Below, piece after piece: positions 10,713-23,167 of a stretch of DNA of 64,000 nt. The translations under genes and the position numbers were made by a program. Origin of the DNA: Pagrus major (taxonomy: Eukaryota; Chordata; Actinopteri; Spariformes; Sparidae); NCBI RefSeq assembly GCF_040436345.1, contig NC_133218.1:5892484-5956483 (forward strand). Direction: 5' to 3'. Numbering within the stretch: position 1 is the stretch's first letter; each line of letters begins with the position of its first letter. The notes beneath the pieces were generated by a model, which did no database searches, was not told where the DNA came from, and worked only from the letters and a program-made list of their open reading frames with translations.

Positions 10713-11806
10713 GTGTCTGTGCTGCACCCATCTATTGCCGTCTCCTTACACACCTCTCAGTGCATCCAAAAAGCAGAGGAAGCAACAGTCTGCTGTGGTT
10801 GACTCAAATAGAGCATATAAACAACACCATAAATCCTCCCTTCAGACCTCTAACTCCATACAGTTAAGGTTTGGATTATCACATCTCCACCTCACGCAGG
10901 TCAGACAGGCCTCGGCCGTGGAAACCACTAACCGCCAGGGCAGCAGAGGTGACTGTGGCTGCTTGTCTGAAAACAATTTTTTGTCTCGCTCACAGCTTTG
11001 CAATGCATCCTTTGACACAATTCCTCCTGTTTTCTTCTTCAACCCAACCAAAGAAAACAACAAGAACAGGGAACATTCATTTAATCAAATCACCCTATCC
11101 CTCCACCACAACTACGCTGCTCTTCAAAGCCTCCTCTTCAGCCTACGAGTTGTTTCTATATTTACTGCTTTTACTACAGTCTAAGAGGAGCCCATGAAAT
11201 GAGCCATTGGTGCCATAAAAACTTTTGTGACGTTTGCAGTTGTTGTACGGACTTGTTTTTGAAAATGTGATCCTCTTAAGCCGACAAGGCGGTGAGCTGA
11301 GCGGGGTTAATGCCACACCTGTGGGGCCGATGTGAAGACAGCCTTTCACCTACTGTGGTCGACCCGCTCTGTCTGTGTTTACACTGAGTGGAGCTGGCCT
11401 GGGAGAAATTACACCACAGTGCAGACACAACAAGACACTCTGTAACCCATACATGGCATTAGACACTTTAATTGTACTTATTTCACTGTTGTTGCTGCAA
11501 CACACAGGTGGCAGGAGAAGTATTTAAATCCTGTACTTCAGTAAAGGTACCACAAGTTTAAAAATATTCAGTGAGAAGTCAAAGAGCAGTCAAAGTTTTT
11601 ACTGAAATAAGGTTACATAAACATGATAAGGTCAGTGATCTGAGGTGATATGCAGACTGGCCCTTTTCAGACTGTTTACATGGGCGACACCGATTCATTA
11701 AACATATAGAAAGCAACTTGTTTGTTATGATATAACTCAGAATGTGTTTGCGAATATGCACCATGAAAACATAATATTAACTGGCATGAGAAGGACTCAG
11801 AGCATG

Positions 11807-12158
11807 AGAAGGACCCGGTTAATTGAGATAATCCATGGACCTTGTTGTGAGCAGTTTCATGTAGGAACTATTTCCTTTCTACCAAACTACACCACTGGTG
11901 TCACCGCACATGCAGGAAACGTGCATCTACTAATGGACGAGAAGCTTGAGACGGCGCAGGATGTAAATATTATACAACCTTTAACGTTATCTGAGGTAGT
12001 TTAATCAGCCAGTGTCTTGTCTATGAGTAGGTGCTTACTTCCCTCTGCATGGTGATGCGTTGGGTAGATGGCAGGGGTAGTTCGGTAGAAAGGGAATAGT
12101 TCCTTCATGAAACTGCTCACAACAAGGTTTGTGAATTATCTTGAGTAACCAGGTCATG
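11807..12158. mobile_element. Foldback (inverted-repeat) element
   Basis: The left arm (about 11807-11935) and right arm (about 12030-12158) are reverse complements. The best-conserved core is CCTTGTTGTGAGCAGTTTCAT on the left, matched by ATGAAACTGCTCACAACAAGG on the right; GGTAGAAAGG/CCTTTCTACC and GATAAT/ATTATC blocks flank it. A spacer of about 90 bases separates the arms. No coding frame. Class is unknown; likely a MITE or foldback transposon. Confidence 0.7.
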
Positions 12159-12194
12159 ATTTCTGGAAAGAGACATTGCTGTTGAGTTTTTCAA

Positions 12195-12330
12195 ATGTAT
12201 TTTGTGGCTCTTTGAGCACCACAAGCCGAGTACCATGTGGTTCTATTGTGTTAGAGAGAAGACAGACATCTCTACGGCTGATACCTCTAAAACTCAGCAA
12301 CTCACACCAAAACAGTCCAGATGGATACAC
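12195..12330. repeat. Dispersed fish repeat fragment
   Basis: Contains GGCTCTTTGAGCACCACAAG, GCCGAGTACCATGTGGTT and AGACATCTCTACGGCTGATA. I recognise this combination as a recurring teleost interspersed sequence from memory; the class is not clear from the window. Confidence 0.4.
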
Positions 12331-15300
12331 TGCACTACAGTTGTTACTTTTTCTTGAGACCCATTGGTTGGAAGCTGTACACGTGAAATTGGCTGGAGCG
12401 GTCCATTAACAAAATTACCAGTCAAAGAAGAAACAGTACACAATGTACAGAGATTTGGAGGAACGTGGAGTTGATAGGGGCCCAGCTGCTGGTTTTGGCT
12501 CTGTGGACCCCACCAGGTTAATCCAGCCATGTCTGGATGAAGCTATTCTAACTGATATGTATGTGTCAGGTTGTTATATTTTAAACATTGGTCAAACTTT
12601 TTTTTTCTCTGCAAAGCAACTTCTAAATAAAACTAGTTTATGTTATCTTATTAACATTTAGTTACTTCCCACGGTTGTTCAAAATCTAAATATATTTCAG
12701 ATGGAAAATGATTGTTTTGGAGAGATGTGGTGGTTACATAGTAAACTGTTATGCTTAAATATCTACTCTGCACCATCTGTTGAGTCACAGAAACCTAATT
12801 ACTAATGTTCTCCGTGCCCACTTATCCAGACTTGCGTATGTGGAGTTATATAAGACCCGGTTGAGGAGGGAAAGTAACCTCACTCACTGTCACTTTGGTC
12901 AGAAACACCACAGCGAGATATGTTTTCCAGAACCTTCTCTCCAGCTCTTCACATGGTACACAGCGTGCATGAGTACTACCACACCAGCCGAATGGTAAAA
13001 CCTGAGGGAAATAATAACATGATGCAACCGTCCTCAGTGTGGGCCAGAGGACCATATCCTGTTATGGTGGGTGAGGGAGAGGCCTGGTGCTGCCAGTCTG
13101 AAGCAGACCACAGCCTCCCACTCCTCACCCGTCTGAATCACTGTTTACTTAGACAGGAAAGCCGTCCGCTGTACAACATCATCATCTGCTCATGCTGCTC
13201 CTTGTCTGTGACTTGCTTGTGGCTTTGGCAAAGGGGGGGTTGTGTTTTCCCCGACGGCCAAGTTTCTAAAATCAGACACAAGCTAAAACCAAACACTTGG
13301 AGGAGTCAGGCCCAGCCTCGGAAACCACTACTGCTCCGAGCCGTCTACCTCTGCAGCCTCTAACGCCCCCTCCTCCTGGAAAAACAGAGCCCCATTCAAT
13401 CATAGGATTAACTAATTAAGGGCAGATCCTGAGAGATTAAATGTAACGATCCTAAGAGGAAAACAAAATCATTCTGTTTGTCAGAATTTTGAAGAGAAAA
13501 ACAAAATAAAACTGTGAATCTTGAGATTAGATGCAAAGTTCAGAATAAAGCTATTAAGTGAAATGTTTTTAACCAGATTTTAAGAGGTTTTATGAATGTG
13601 TGGCTCTCTGGTTTTTGACCAGACTTTATGTTCAGATTATGAATTGAATCGTTTTTGTATTTTTTCCTCATGGTTGGAAACCCAAGGGCCATGTAAAGCC
13701 TTTCTGGGAACCTAAACACTTCGTTCACCAGTTTAAGAGGAGACATGACAGGTGAAAACACCATTTGTTCATTCACCGGTCAATTTTAAGATTTGAAGGT
13801 ATTTTGCCTCCATAACATGTCGTCTATCAGACTAGGGAAAGGTAAATCAATATTTAGGCGTTTATCTAAACTGGTAATAGACCAGTTGTTTTGCTTTAAC
13901 TTATCGAGAAGTAAATGTTGATTGCACAATGAATGACAACACCATCTGCATTTGCATTGGTTCCCTATAAACCTTACTTTATCTATGAAATTCTGTCTGC
14001 CACCAGGTACAAGTTCTCTGGGGGAAATGACGGATGACTGGCACCATTTCTGTCTACTTTCACATCTCCATTGTGAAAGAGTAAAGTGGTGTTTTGTTCT
14101 GTGTTGTTGGTAGATAGAAAAGATCAACTATCTTACCAACAGGAGTTTTATTCCTAACTATATTCTGAAGGTTTTTACAGGGGGGGTTGTTCATATATAA
14201 TTCATAGCCTGATTTATAGAACATTTTATTCATAGAAAACATAGCAAAAAAAATTTTTTTTATGGCTGTTATGGCAATATTTTCTGATTTATGTTGTGAT
14301 AAAATGAGATATCAAAAGTTCCCTCTGTAAAAACCTTTGACCCTAATATGTCAACAAAATGATACAAGAATTGTGAACATGGCTCCTTCCAAAATCCAGA
14401 TTTTTGTTCTGGAAATATGCAAATATGTACATTTTTAACTGTGTTACATAGATATTACAGTTGAAAGCACTGATACACATTGGAGCTGGCAGAAACGGTA
14501 TTTCGTTTCATTTTGTGTATGCAAATACGGGAAATGACAAAGTGGATCTGAATCTGATTTTTCACTAAATAATGCCTCATTTGCATATATACACATACCA
14601 TTTCAGAATACATGGATACAACAAATTGTCATGCTTGTATCTGGTAAATCAAATAAAAGTGCCATATTAACCAAAAAAGACTGATCATTCAAATCTGATT
14701 GAATAATATCACTGCTGCATGATTTCTCCTCTTGTTTTCAGGGATATCTTTGCCTCCAGTGGCGCCTTCCAAACACATTTATATATTTTGGCCTTCACAT
14801 TACACTGACCCACTTTCAGAAAATGAAAAAAAATAACAGTTGTTGCAAAAGACCTTCATATATACATCCACTGTATTTAGAGAGAGAAAATGTCAACAAA
14901 ACCTAAAGTCAAGGTACTGAAAACTATAATTCAAAATGTGGTTTCCTCACTTTCATCAGTGTGGCATCAGGTTGACCCTCTCCCAGAGCCTGGACCCCTT
15001 CACGGCCACACTGTGGTGCAGTTTCCGCTGTGAGAGGGACTGGGCGGTGGACCGAGCCATGTTGGTTTTGACTGAGTTTCCTGCAGTAGTAGTAAGTATA
15101 AAATTAGAGTTTTATGTGATTGGACGGGGGTGGGACAGACACATGCTTGTGTTGGGTTGGAGAGAAATGTAACCTACTTTTCCTGTCAACAAGCTGCTGT
15201 TTGTATGGCTCGTACGTGACAATGGTGTATAAAATGTGTGGGACAAGAGGCTATGTTTGTCGAATACATCTGTCTAGTATTTACCAATTCAGGGACAATT

Positions 15301-15690
15301 TAAGGTTTATGTATGTGGGGGAGAGATGAGGGTGAATTCGGAAACAACTTTAACAAGGGTCAGAAAACCAAGATACTTCATTCTACCAGCTTGTTAATTG
15401 CTGTTAAAGATATAATTTGTAACATTTCTGCATTAAAATGTGCAAAAACAATCATATTTTTGTTATATATTTTGTTGAGTTGTGTACTTAGATTATACAA
15501 AATATTTCCAACAATGTTCAAAACCACAGAAATCCCTATTTTTTTCTCACGGTAACAGTGCGTTTCATTTGGTCTCCTGTTGCTATGACATCAGGGAAAC
15601 GTCAGATGATACTTCAGAGAGTGAGGGAGGAAGACGACAAACAGGACTAAACGTAATGTGAGATAGATTTTAATCGACAGAGGCCGATGT

Positions 15691-16160
15691 TTAAGGGTGC
15701 TTTCACACCTGAAAGTCAGAACCAAGGTTCAAACTTAGTTTAATATTTTTGTTACATTGTCTACATTTGATCCATTTGATTGGTTTGTTGACGGGCGTGC
15801 GTCTGACGTCAGCGGGTTGCCTTCACGTTTTCTAATGGCGTTGTGACCTTTGTGCCACTGCATTTTCTTCCTGGTGCCATTGCTCTCCCGTCCATGTGTG
15901 TCCTCTCGGAAAACAATTGAAAAGTCTCATAAGGTCATTTTTATGTTTTTTGAGTTTTTTTCCCAGTTGACTATTAAAAAGTATAAAGTTATCCTACCAA
16001 ATGGTTCTGTTTGATCTGTACCAAGACCACTCTTTCGGTCAGACTAAGGTTTGGCTGTTTGGTGCGGACCGTAGTCCAGGGAAGGCTTCACACCTGAAAT
16101 TTTGGTCAAGGTCAAACTGAAAAGTCTGAAAGTCTGGACCAAATAAGGTGGACAACAACT
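15691..16160. mobile_element. Degraded DNA-transposon remnant ('GTGCTTTCACACCTG' type)
   Basis: It begins TTAAGGGTGCTTTCACACCTG, a terminal sequence I recognise from fish DNA transposons. The interior has GGTTTGGTGCGGACC-like fragments and a second GCTTCACACCTGAAA at about 16085. A matching inverted right end is not visible, so it is incomplete. Confidence 0.5.
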
Positions 16161-17185
16161 CCCATGATCCCACACTACTTCACTACATCACTTCAACATT
16201 CTGTTCAGTTGTGTGTGGTTCATGGAAGACAGACTAAATCCAAATATTACACAGGCTGAACTCACTTATTAGATATTTCTCTCTGACTGTAGCTGTGCTA
16301 ATCAGTAACATCAGTTGGTGCGAGGAAAGGAAACGGGCCCACCAGTGAGCACGGTTGCTCATCACAGGTTTGGTGAATTGAACGCTGGTCTGTGCTGACA
16401 CCTGGTGGACTGAGACACTTAATGCAGCTCATCAGTCATTGAGCACGTGCGGCCTGAAAAGATTAAGTTTACACCCGTGGGTACACATGCACAAACTCTT
16501 GAAAGCCCATTTTTACATTATAATATAAAAAGTATGCAACCATAACAAAAAGTAACAAAACTTAGAAGACGTTTAACTAAATCCAGAAAAAATAAACAAA
16601 CGTAATTTTACTACAAATCAGTTTGTGTCGCTTTTATTATTAATAATACAAACAGTGGAGATCCAGTAGTGCATAGAAGCCTTTTGAAAGGTCTGTTAAA
16701 CAAATTGACAGATGGCTCTGTATGATGGGGGGCGAAGTTTGGTACATCTTATCATCCATTCTCATAAAATCTGGACACCAGAAATACAGTCAGTTAAGTT
16801 TAGTACAGACCTATCTGATTTTATACAACATACCTTTTGTTTTTTAATAACATTCAATACTAACTGGGCACAAAGCCCAACAACAACAACATATATTAAC
16901 ACTTTATCTTAAACAAAAGACAGCAAACGCATTGATTCTCCTCCTGCTCATTGTCAAAAGTTTCTTTGTTCCAGTTCATTTCGTGTCACCAGAGGTTGAT
17001 AGAAGTACCAGCATTTGATGATTCAGTCCATGTCTTTGGTTTGTGGGCATCTTGGCAAATGTCGGACATAAAGGATCATACCAGAGCAGTCGACCAAAAA
17101 AGTTTTCAATAGCTAACGGGTGGTAAACTTAGACTCAAGTTACACAATTCCAATTATGCTGGTCTGTACTATAAAAACTGCTGAG

Positions 17186-17237
17186 ACAGGCTATAAAGAC
17201 AGGCTATAGAGACAGGCTATAGAGACAGGCTATAAAG
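17186..17237. repeat. 13-bp tandem repeat, four units
   Basis: Four consecutive units of ACAGGCTATARAG (R = A or G) without spacers. This is a small tandem array in what may be the distal bloc1s6 3' UTR or intergenic DNA. Confidence 0.9.
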
Positions 17238-18092
17238 CATTGTATAAAACAGCTCTTCTTTTATTGTTTTATCTTAACTGGGGTATTGTGCAACACTTGG
17301 GTGCAAACCTGTCACATTAATGAGCACCTTCGACTACAATATCACCTAATAATAATTTAAGTTGGACAAAAATAGCAGAGATGCACGATATGGATTTTTT
17401 TTCAGCGGATACCAATAATTACCTGGTTCTCATGGCTGATACTGATAACTTCACATTTTTGTATTTTTAAAAAAAGTTCCTGACCTGTAGTTTATGCACA
17501 TCTGAGGGTAATAAAGGCTGAGATGTGGTGAGCAAAGATGGATGATATAATACTCCATAGCTCTAATAAGATTAGTTGGGCTGAAACTCGTAGACTTTTT
17601 CCCTCCTCTCTGAACCCTTACAGAACTTGTATTGTAAATTGCAATAATTTTTCCACACTGCAACAATAGCGTGCTGCGCTTGCTCTTCTTCTTCTCTGGC
17701 AGATCGCTAATGACGGATTGTTCATCCCTAAAATATTCAAATACATGTTGATATTCTTCGTAATGGATTGATGATAATGCCTGGATGGCAGGGAAATGCA
17801 TTCAAAGACGTAAAAAGCCCAGGGCGTTGAGGCAAAGTCTATGATGTGACCACAGCGTTCCTGGTCGAAGGCTGCGTCTCATCTCCCTCTTCCTGCCCTG
17901 ACTTTGATTCTCTGCTGTATTCTAACAAAATTAAAATACAAAAATGGGCCATAAATTAAAAAATATTAAAATAAACTTGCACTTTGGAAAATGGTCAGCA
18001 GCAGTAATGCACGGTATAGTTGATATGCAATAAATAGGCCAAGACATGCAAAACCACCTGTATGTTCCATTGATACAGCAGACTTGGGGATC

Positions 18093-21000
18093 CTACGTTC
18101 TTTTCGCAGGTTTGGCGATAAGCTGCCTTTCTCTCTCGAGCTCCTTCTCTCGTTGCTGCTCCTTCTCCAGCTCCTCCTTCTGCTTCAGTTGCTGCAGCCT
18201 CAAAGCTCTTTTCTGACAGAAAACAAAAGTCTACATTTAATTTGTGTATTTGCACCCATCCACCAATAGTCGCTCCATATGCCAATAAAACACATTGTTA
18301 ATCTGACTGAGATCGGAGATACCTTTAGTTTAGTTGTCTTTTCGTGAAGCATAATCATCTCTTTCCTTATATTCACCAGTTTATTGTGGTAAACCTTCGC
18401 CTCTGTAAACTAAAGACAACAAACAGGATTAGAAGTCGTTCCTGCAGGCTGGTGTTGAGAGTAAAAACAAGAGTAACACGAGCACAAATGAGATTATAAC
18501 TCAGGCTAAACATACCAGTGAATTCAGGTCTAGTAAAGTGTTACATTCTCTGAACTTGGTGACTTCTTGGTCCAGTGTGTCCAACAACACCAGCTGATTT
18601 TGTCTGTTTGAGACAAAAATGGAGAGAAAGATATACGTAAATGTCATCAAAACATTACTCATATTTCAAAGGACACCATTGAATAATTAACAGGTCAATA
18701 GATATAACAAAACACACTCAGTGCTACCAGCATTAAAGCAGCTGGTCAACCCATCCATCCAGTTCTGCCTGAAGATGATTATCTGCACCACCTGTTTGTT
18801 TACTGTGTACTGCTATCTGTGTGTGTATCACATAACAGATGCTGTGCAGGCAAAGACAGCTTGTTTCAAAACATGCTTTGCATATTTTTTTTTTATTTTC
18901 TTATGTCTGAACACCAATTAACCCTATAATGTGCACAGTAGAGTTTTATAATTTTTTTTACAGCAAGTATAGTACAAGCATAATTAAGCATTAATCCATT
19001 GATATTTTTTCCAGTAAATTGGTGGAAGTATGAGGCTATCGTGTTTCAAATTGGTGTTACAGGAGACCTTTTATGCTTTTTCAGTTTTTTCCTTTCCTTC
19101 ACTGTTTTATATGTTCTTGTGCATGTCAAAGGTCCTGAAAGTTAAAAAACCCAAAGTCTGCACCAACAGAAGCTCCTTTATCCCACAGAAAACACTGTTC
19201 CTGAAACGCCTTGTTAGTAGTCCCGCCATATTCATGGTAGATGTGAAGCTGACTGGAGGCTGAAAACACAACAGAGCTGACCGGAGACATGCTGACAGAA
19301 ATTTGTAAAGGAAATTTGTATGTTTTCTAAGACTAGCTTTTCACTGCTTTCTTTCTAATTATATTAGAATATTTAAAAGACATGTCAAAAGACAATATAC
19401 AAGCATATTTATATTACATGGTCATAAACTTGCCCTGTGTTTTTTTGCTTTTATCTTGCAGTTTTACCTCAAATAGACTGGATGAAAAACAACAAGTGTA
19501 TTAGAAAGTATTGCAGTTCCTATCAAGTGTTAACTTTGCTGGAGACCGTCGGGTGTAAAGGTTAAGTGTGTGATAAAACAATAAGCTGGGAAATACTCAC
19601 GTGAGCTCTTGAAGGGCTCGTTTAGAGTTCTGTAGATCTGGTAGGTAGTGAGAGAGTAATCCCCCTGTGAGTTTGACCACTGCTTTCTTATCCACAAACA
19701 CATTCTCTACAGGGGCTGAGCTCTCCAGACGCTGTGAGTCCTGCTGTGCCAGCTGGAGATCTGTCAAATATTCAAGAACAAATTAAATGTTCAAAGCATT
19801 TAGTATTGTGCCACCAAAGTCCCTTCAATGAAGAAACCAATTTTCCAATTTACTGATTGTAATTTTAGCTTCACAAACTTCACACTGACATCCTTCAAAG
19901 CTGACAGGCGACTTTTCACCTCTTTTATTCTGACACTTGAGATGTAAGATTGCGTTGTTTTAAGTAATGTCACATCTTTTACATTGAAAAGGGCTGAAAG
20001 CTGCACTGAAAACATTGTACATTCCATCCCATATTTCATTTATTCATTACCAAAATAATCACTGGACAATGCCAACATAATAAGCATGCAAGAAGAGAAG
20101 TTTTGCCTTGCATTTGTTGAACTAATTTGTTGAATCCTGCATAATGTACTGCATATGTCTGTACACATGACCTGGAAGACTACCTTAAATCTCATCTACT
20201 CTTACATCTCATCTTTGCTGTTCTGAAACTCTGGTCTAACCTGCTGCAGTCACAGTTTGATGCTTCAGGAATCCAAAACTAAAACTATCCAGGAAAGACT
20301 GCTTTTACTGTAAGTGCAGCAACCTCATGAAAACATTTGCAACACCACCTGAAAACCTAAACATGAGAATTTATACATCAGGGAGGGTCTAATGCTGCTT
20401 TCATGTCATATAGGAGAGATAGTAGAGATGAGAAAGATTTCCATGTTTAACCAGTTGAATGACTGCAGACTTGGTCGTGTTAGCTGAGCAATGAAAATAT
20501 AACACATTATGCATTATATTTGGGTTTGATGAACACACTTTAGTTAATGTCAGGGATTCATGCTTGTTTGGTTTTCAGGCACTTCTGAATTTCTAGGTGC
20601 CAAGACGATTATAATCAGAGCTTTCAGAGAACATTCTTAGTCATAATCCTGGCCTGGATGTCAACATAAATGCTCCAGTCAGGAACTGGTAATTATGATA
20701 ATTCTTATATGACATAACACAGCGTAAACAAAGATGTTTTTGACTAGCATTATGGAAGTGCTGGATCAACTGTTTATTGGAGCTGGGCTTACCCTCCTAC
20801 AAGAAAAGGTAGTGGGACGCTACACAAAGTTCTCCCCTTCTCTCCTACTTTGACTAAAACACAGCATTACAGAAGGGACTAAAGGCCAGGATGATTCAGC
20901 CTCTGCTGTTGCTTTGATTTTAACAATGAAAAATTTGTGTCCCTAAATGTGTCACTCAGATTTGATTAATACTACTACGTATGAAAGGTTAAACAGACAT

Positions 21001-22892
21001 ATAAAACAAAGTGTATGTATAATATTTAACCAGAAACATCTTTTTGATGTTCACGGCCTCACCCTCACAAGCTAGTAACAGTCACCCACAAGTGAATGAG
21101 GATGCATGAGCTGCCCGATGACAGGCACAAACTAGGTCTGGATTCAACTAATCTATACTTAACTTAAACACATTTTCATTCAACTAAACTAATCCTAGTT
21201 TACCCAAAAATCAAAATTCAGTCATTGACGGAAAGTCAAGTGAAGTTTCGTAGTCCACAGAACTTTTCTGGAGCTTCACAGCAAAACAGCTTTGCTGCAT
21301 TCTGCTAAACAACTGAAGTAGATGGGGACTTGTTTTAAAAAAACAACCCCCCCAAAAAGCAAAATATGGCTCCAAACAGCTTGTCCGGTGTAATCCTAGT
21401 CTCCAAACTAATTTGAGAAGATGTTATTTACACTCTTTCTTAAGAAAGTCACAAACCCCGCAAAATGACTTGTCTGATTCATAATTTGAGCCATTCGGTC
21501 CAATAAAATTGGGAAAGTCTAGAAGAGCCACAAGATTAAATTATTTTATTTCTATTCAAATTAGCCGGGCGCTAAACCGGAAATTAGTCAGCTCGGTCGG
21601 CGGAAGTCTCTGTAGAGTGGTGGTGTTTGTGGTCCCACAACCTGGAAATCAGTTGGCATTTTGGCACATCTGGTTCCCTTGTCTCAAAATCCATGAGGTT
21701 TTTGAATTGTTTTTCGGTTAAATGCCCAAAATAAGGTCTGTGGTTACCACAGGCTTAAGATATTTACACATTTTGGCCTTCGACATATAATACATCATTA
21801 AATGTCCCACAATTTAATTATAAAGCGGTTGCTAACAAGTGGTTAAATACGACACCAGATGTTATCATAGACATTATACCTGATCACAGTGAACACGGAG
21901 ACTCATCTACTCACTAGTCCGTCTTTACAGGCCGACTTTAGTTACAAACTATTTTAACTCTAACTTTACAACTTGTATCGAGATCAGTTTATAGAAAACG
22001 TGTATAGTAATTGTGAAGTAAGACGCTTAGTGGTGGTGATGTTTAAGTCGTGACCGTGATGTAGTCTGTTTAAAGCCTAAGATTAGCTTTTTACTTCTAG
22101 CGATTTAATTTACACTTTAAAAAAACAACAGTCATTCATCTGTGATGATTATCTTGCTGAACAAAACGTGTAAGTATCATACACTTGTGTTTGCCACAGA
22201 GATTATTTTTGGGGATATTCCAAAATCCAATAGAAAAATCCCCATCAGCTTTTTGACAAGGGAACCAGAGCGATGCTTACTTACAGGTTAGCCTACAAAA
22301 ATGCATCACTGCTACACAACTCTAGTGCGCACACTCTATGGGCCCCATAACACTGAAGTCCAGCTTTTTTGGCTTCAAAACGTCGCTGAGCGGCTGTCAT
22401 AGGAATGACGGGGGCTCTGCCTCCAACGTGTGTGTCCAGATTTCAATGTAACATCCTTGGTCTGAAGCGGGTCGACCAAGCATCTCAGGTGTAAATTATG
22501 TCTCTTCAAATTAATTTGGGATCTTTGGGCTTCTGTAGACTTGGATTACACCAAACAAGCTGTTTGGAGCCATTTTATATAAAAAAAATTGACTGATTTT
22601 GACATTTTAAAACAAGTCCCCATCTACTTCAGTTGTTTAGGGGAATGCTGCAGCGCTGTTTTGCTGCAAAGCTTTAGAAATGTTAGGTTGACGAACAAAA
22701 CTTCCCCTGACTTTCCATCAGCATGATGAGCACATAATGACTTAATTTTCATTTTTGGGTGAACTTTTCCTTTAACTCCAGGAGGCCTGGTCATTGTAGG
22801 CCTGACAGGTGTGGACAGCATCACATACCTTCACTGTGTGTTTCTTCACTCTGAGATGAAGGTCCTTCATCTTCCATCTCCTCTACCTCCAT
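18093..22892 (-). CDS. bloc1s6: BLOC-1 subunit 6, pallidin (5 coding exons, 172 aa)
   Basis: Pallidin is a core subunit of BLOC-1, which sorts cargo from endosomes to melanosomes and other lysosome-related organelles and binds syntaxin-13 (family knowledge). Minus-strand coding exons in transcript order: 22892-22829, 19760-19601, 18603-18516, 18409-18323, 18212-18093; total 519 bases, 172 aa, the same length as human. Recognisable blocks: LLSHYLPDLQ.SK.ALQELTQNQ, LVNIRKEM.MLHEKT.KLKKRAL and a charged coiled-coil tail (EELEKEQQREKELER) ending AKPAKRT. The N-terminus (MEVEEMEDEGPSSQSEE) is short, acidic and divergent, as is usual in this family. The start is chosen because an in-frame TAA lies 11 codons upstream in the same exon. 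A noncoding first exon with donor at 23167/23168 is inferred. Its 5' end faces slc30a4. Confidence 0.97.
19761..22828 (-). other. bloc1s6 intron 1 (after the first coding exon)
   Basis: This is a 3.07-kb intron. Its proximal part holds the nested transposon at 21195-22776. The rest (19.8-21.1 kb) is AT-rich with no recognisable exon or repeat. Confidence 0.7.
21195..22776. mobile_element. Nested non-autonomous DNA transposon in bloc1s6 intron
   Basis: Outer terminal arms are reverse complements: left about 21195-21345 (with AACTGAAGTAGATGGGGACTTG) and right about 22590-22776 (CAAGTCCCCATCTACTTCAGTT, then a TTTTTGGGTGAAC terminus). This matches the fish 'GTTCACCCAAAAATGAAAATT' element type (recalled). 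The interior, about 21649-22285, is a different repeat that reappears inverted at 25840-26222. No intact transposase frame is present. A partial copy of the outer type lies at 38482-38605. Confidence 0.75.
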
Positions 22893-23167
22893 CTGCAACC
22901 ACTCTGTCGACCCAGACTGCTTTTATAACCTGAGAACAGACACAAATAATCAGGCAGAATGACCCCACAGCTTTATCTGATGGAAATCCTCAGTTAAACC
23001 TCTTTGTCATGACGTTAGCTTATCTGAATACCGAGCATCTAACTGTTGAGGAAGTATTTAGCTAGCTTGTTGAGCTGCTTCATGATGTGTATCTACATCA
23101 TGACACATTCGCCTTAGCTGCTCCGCTGTCTATAAACACTTCAGCTCAGTCAGCACCATCTTCTTAC

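Larger units (their letters stand above)
5610..17250. other. Gene-poor interval between the nmrk2 and bloc1s6 3' ends
   Basis: No exon with family similarity was recognised on either strand. The longest open frames (10164-10628, 10711-11184, 12920-13363 on +; 13540-14242 on -) show no domain, and reading frames do not continue through GT-AG joins. Repeats seen: 6240-6735, 7882-8534, 9541-10710 (LINE pieces and a MITE end), 11807-12158 (foldback), 12195-12330, 15691-16160 and 17186-17237. The two flanking genes converge, so their 3' UTRs probably extend into the edges. Confidence 0.65.

Noticed and set aside
10711-11197. Overlapping + frames of 157 and 108 aa
   Set aside because: No domain, low-complexity Ser/Gln/Asn composition, two frames equally open, no convincing splice joins or promoter; treated as chance.
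12920-13363. 147-aa + frame (MFSRTFSPALHMVHS...)
   Set aside because: No family resemblance or splice partner; the composition (Trp/Cys scatter) looks random. Kept out of the gene list.
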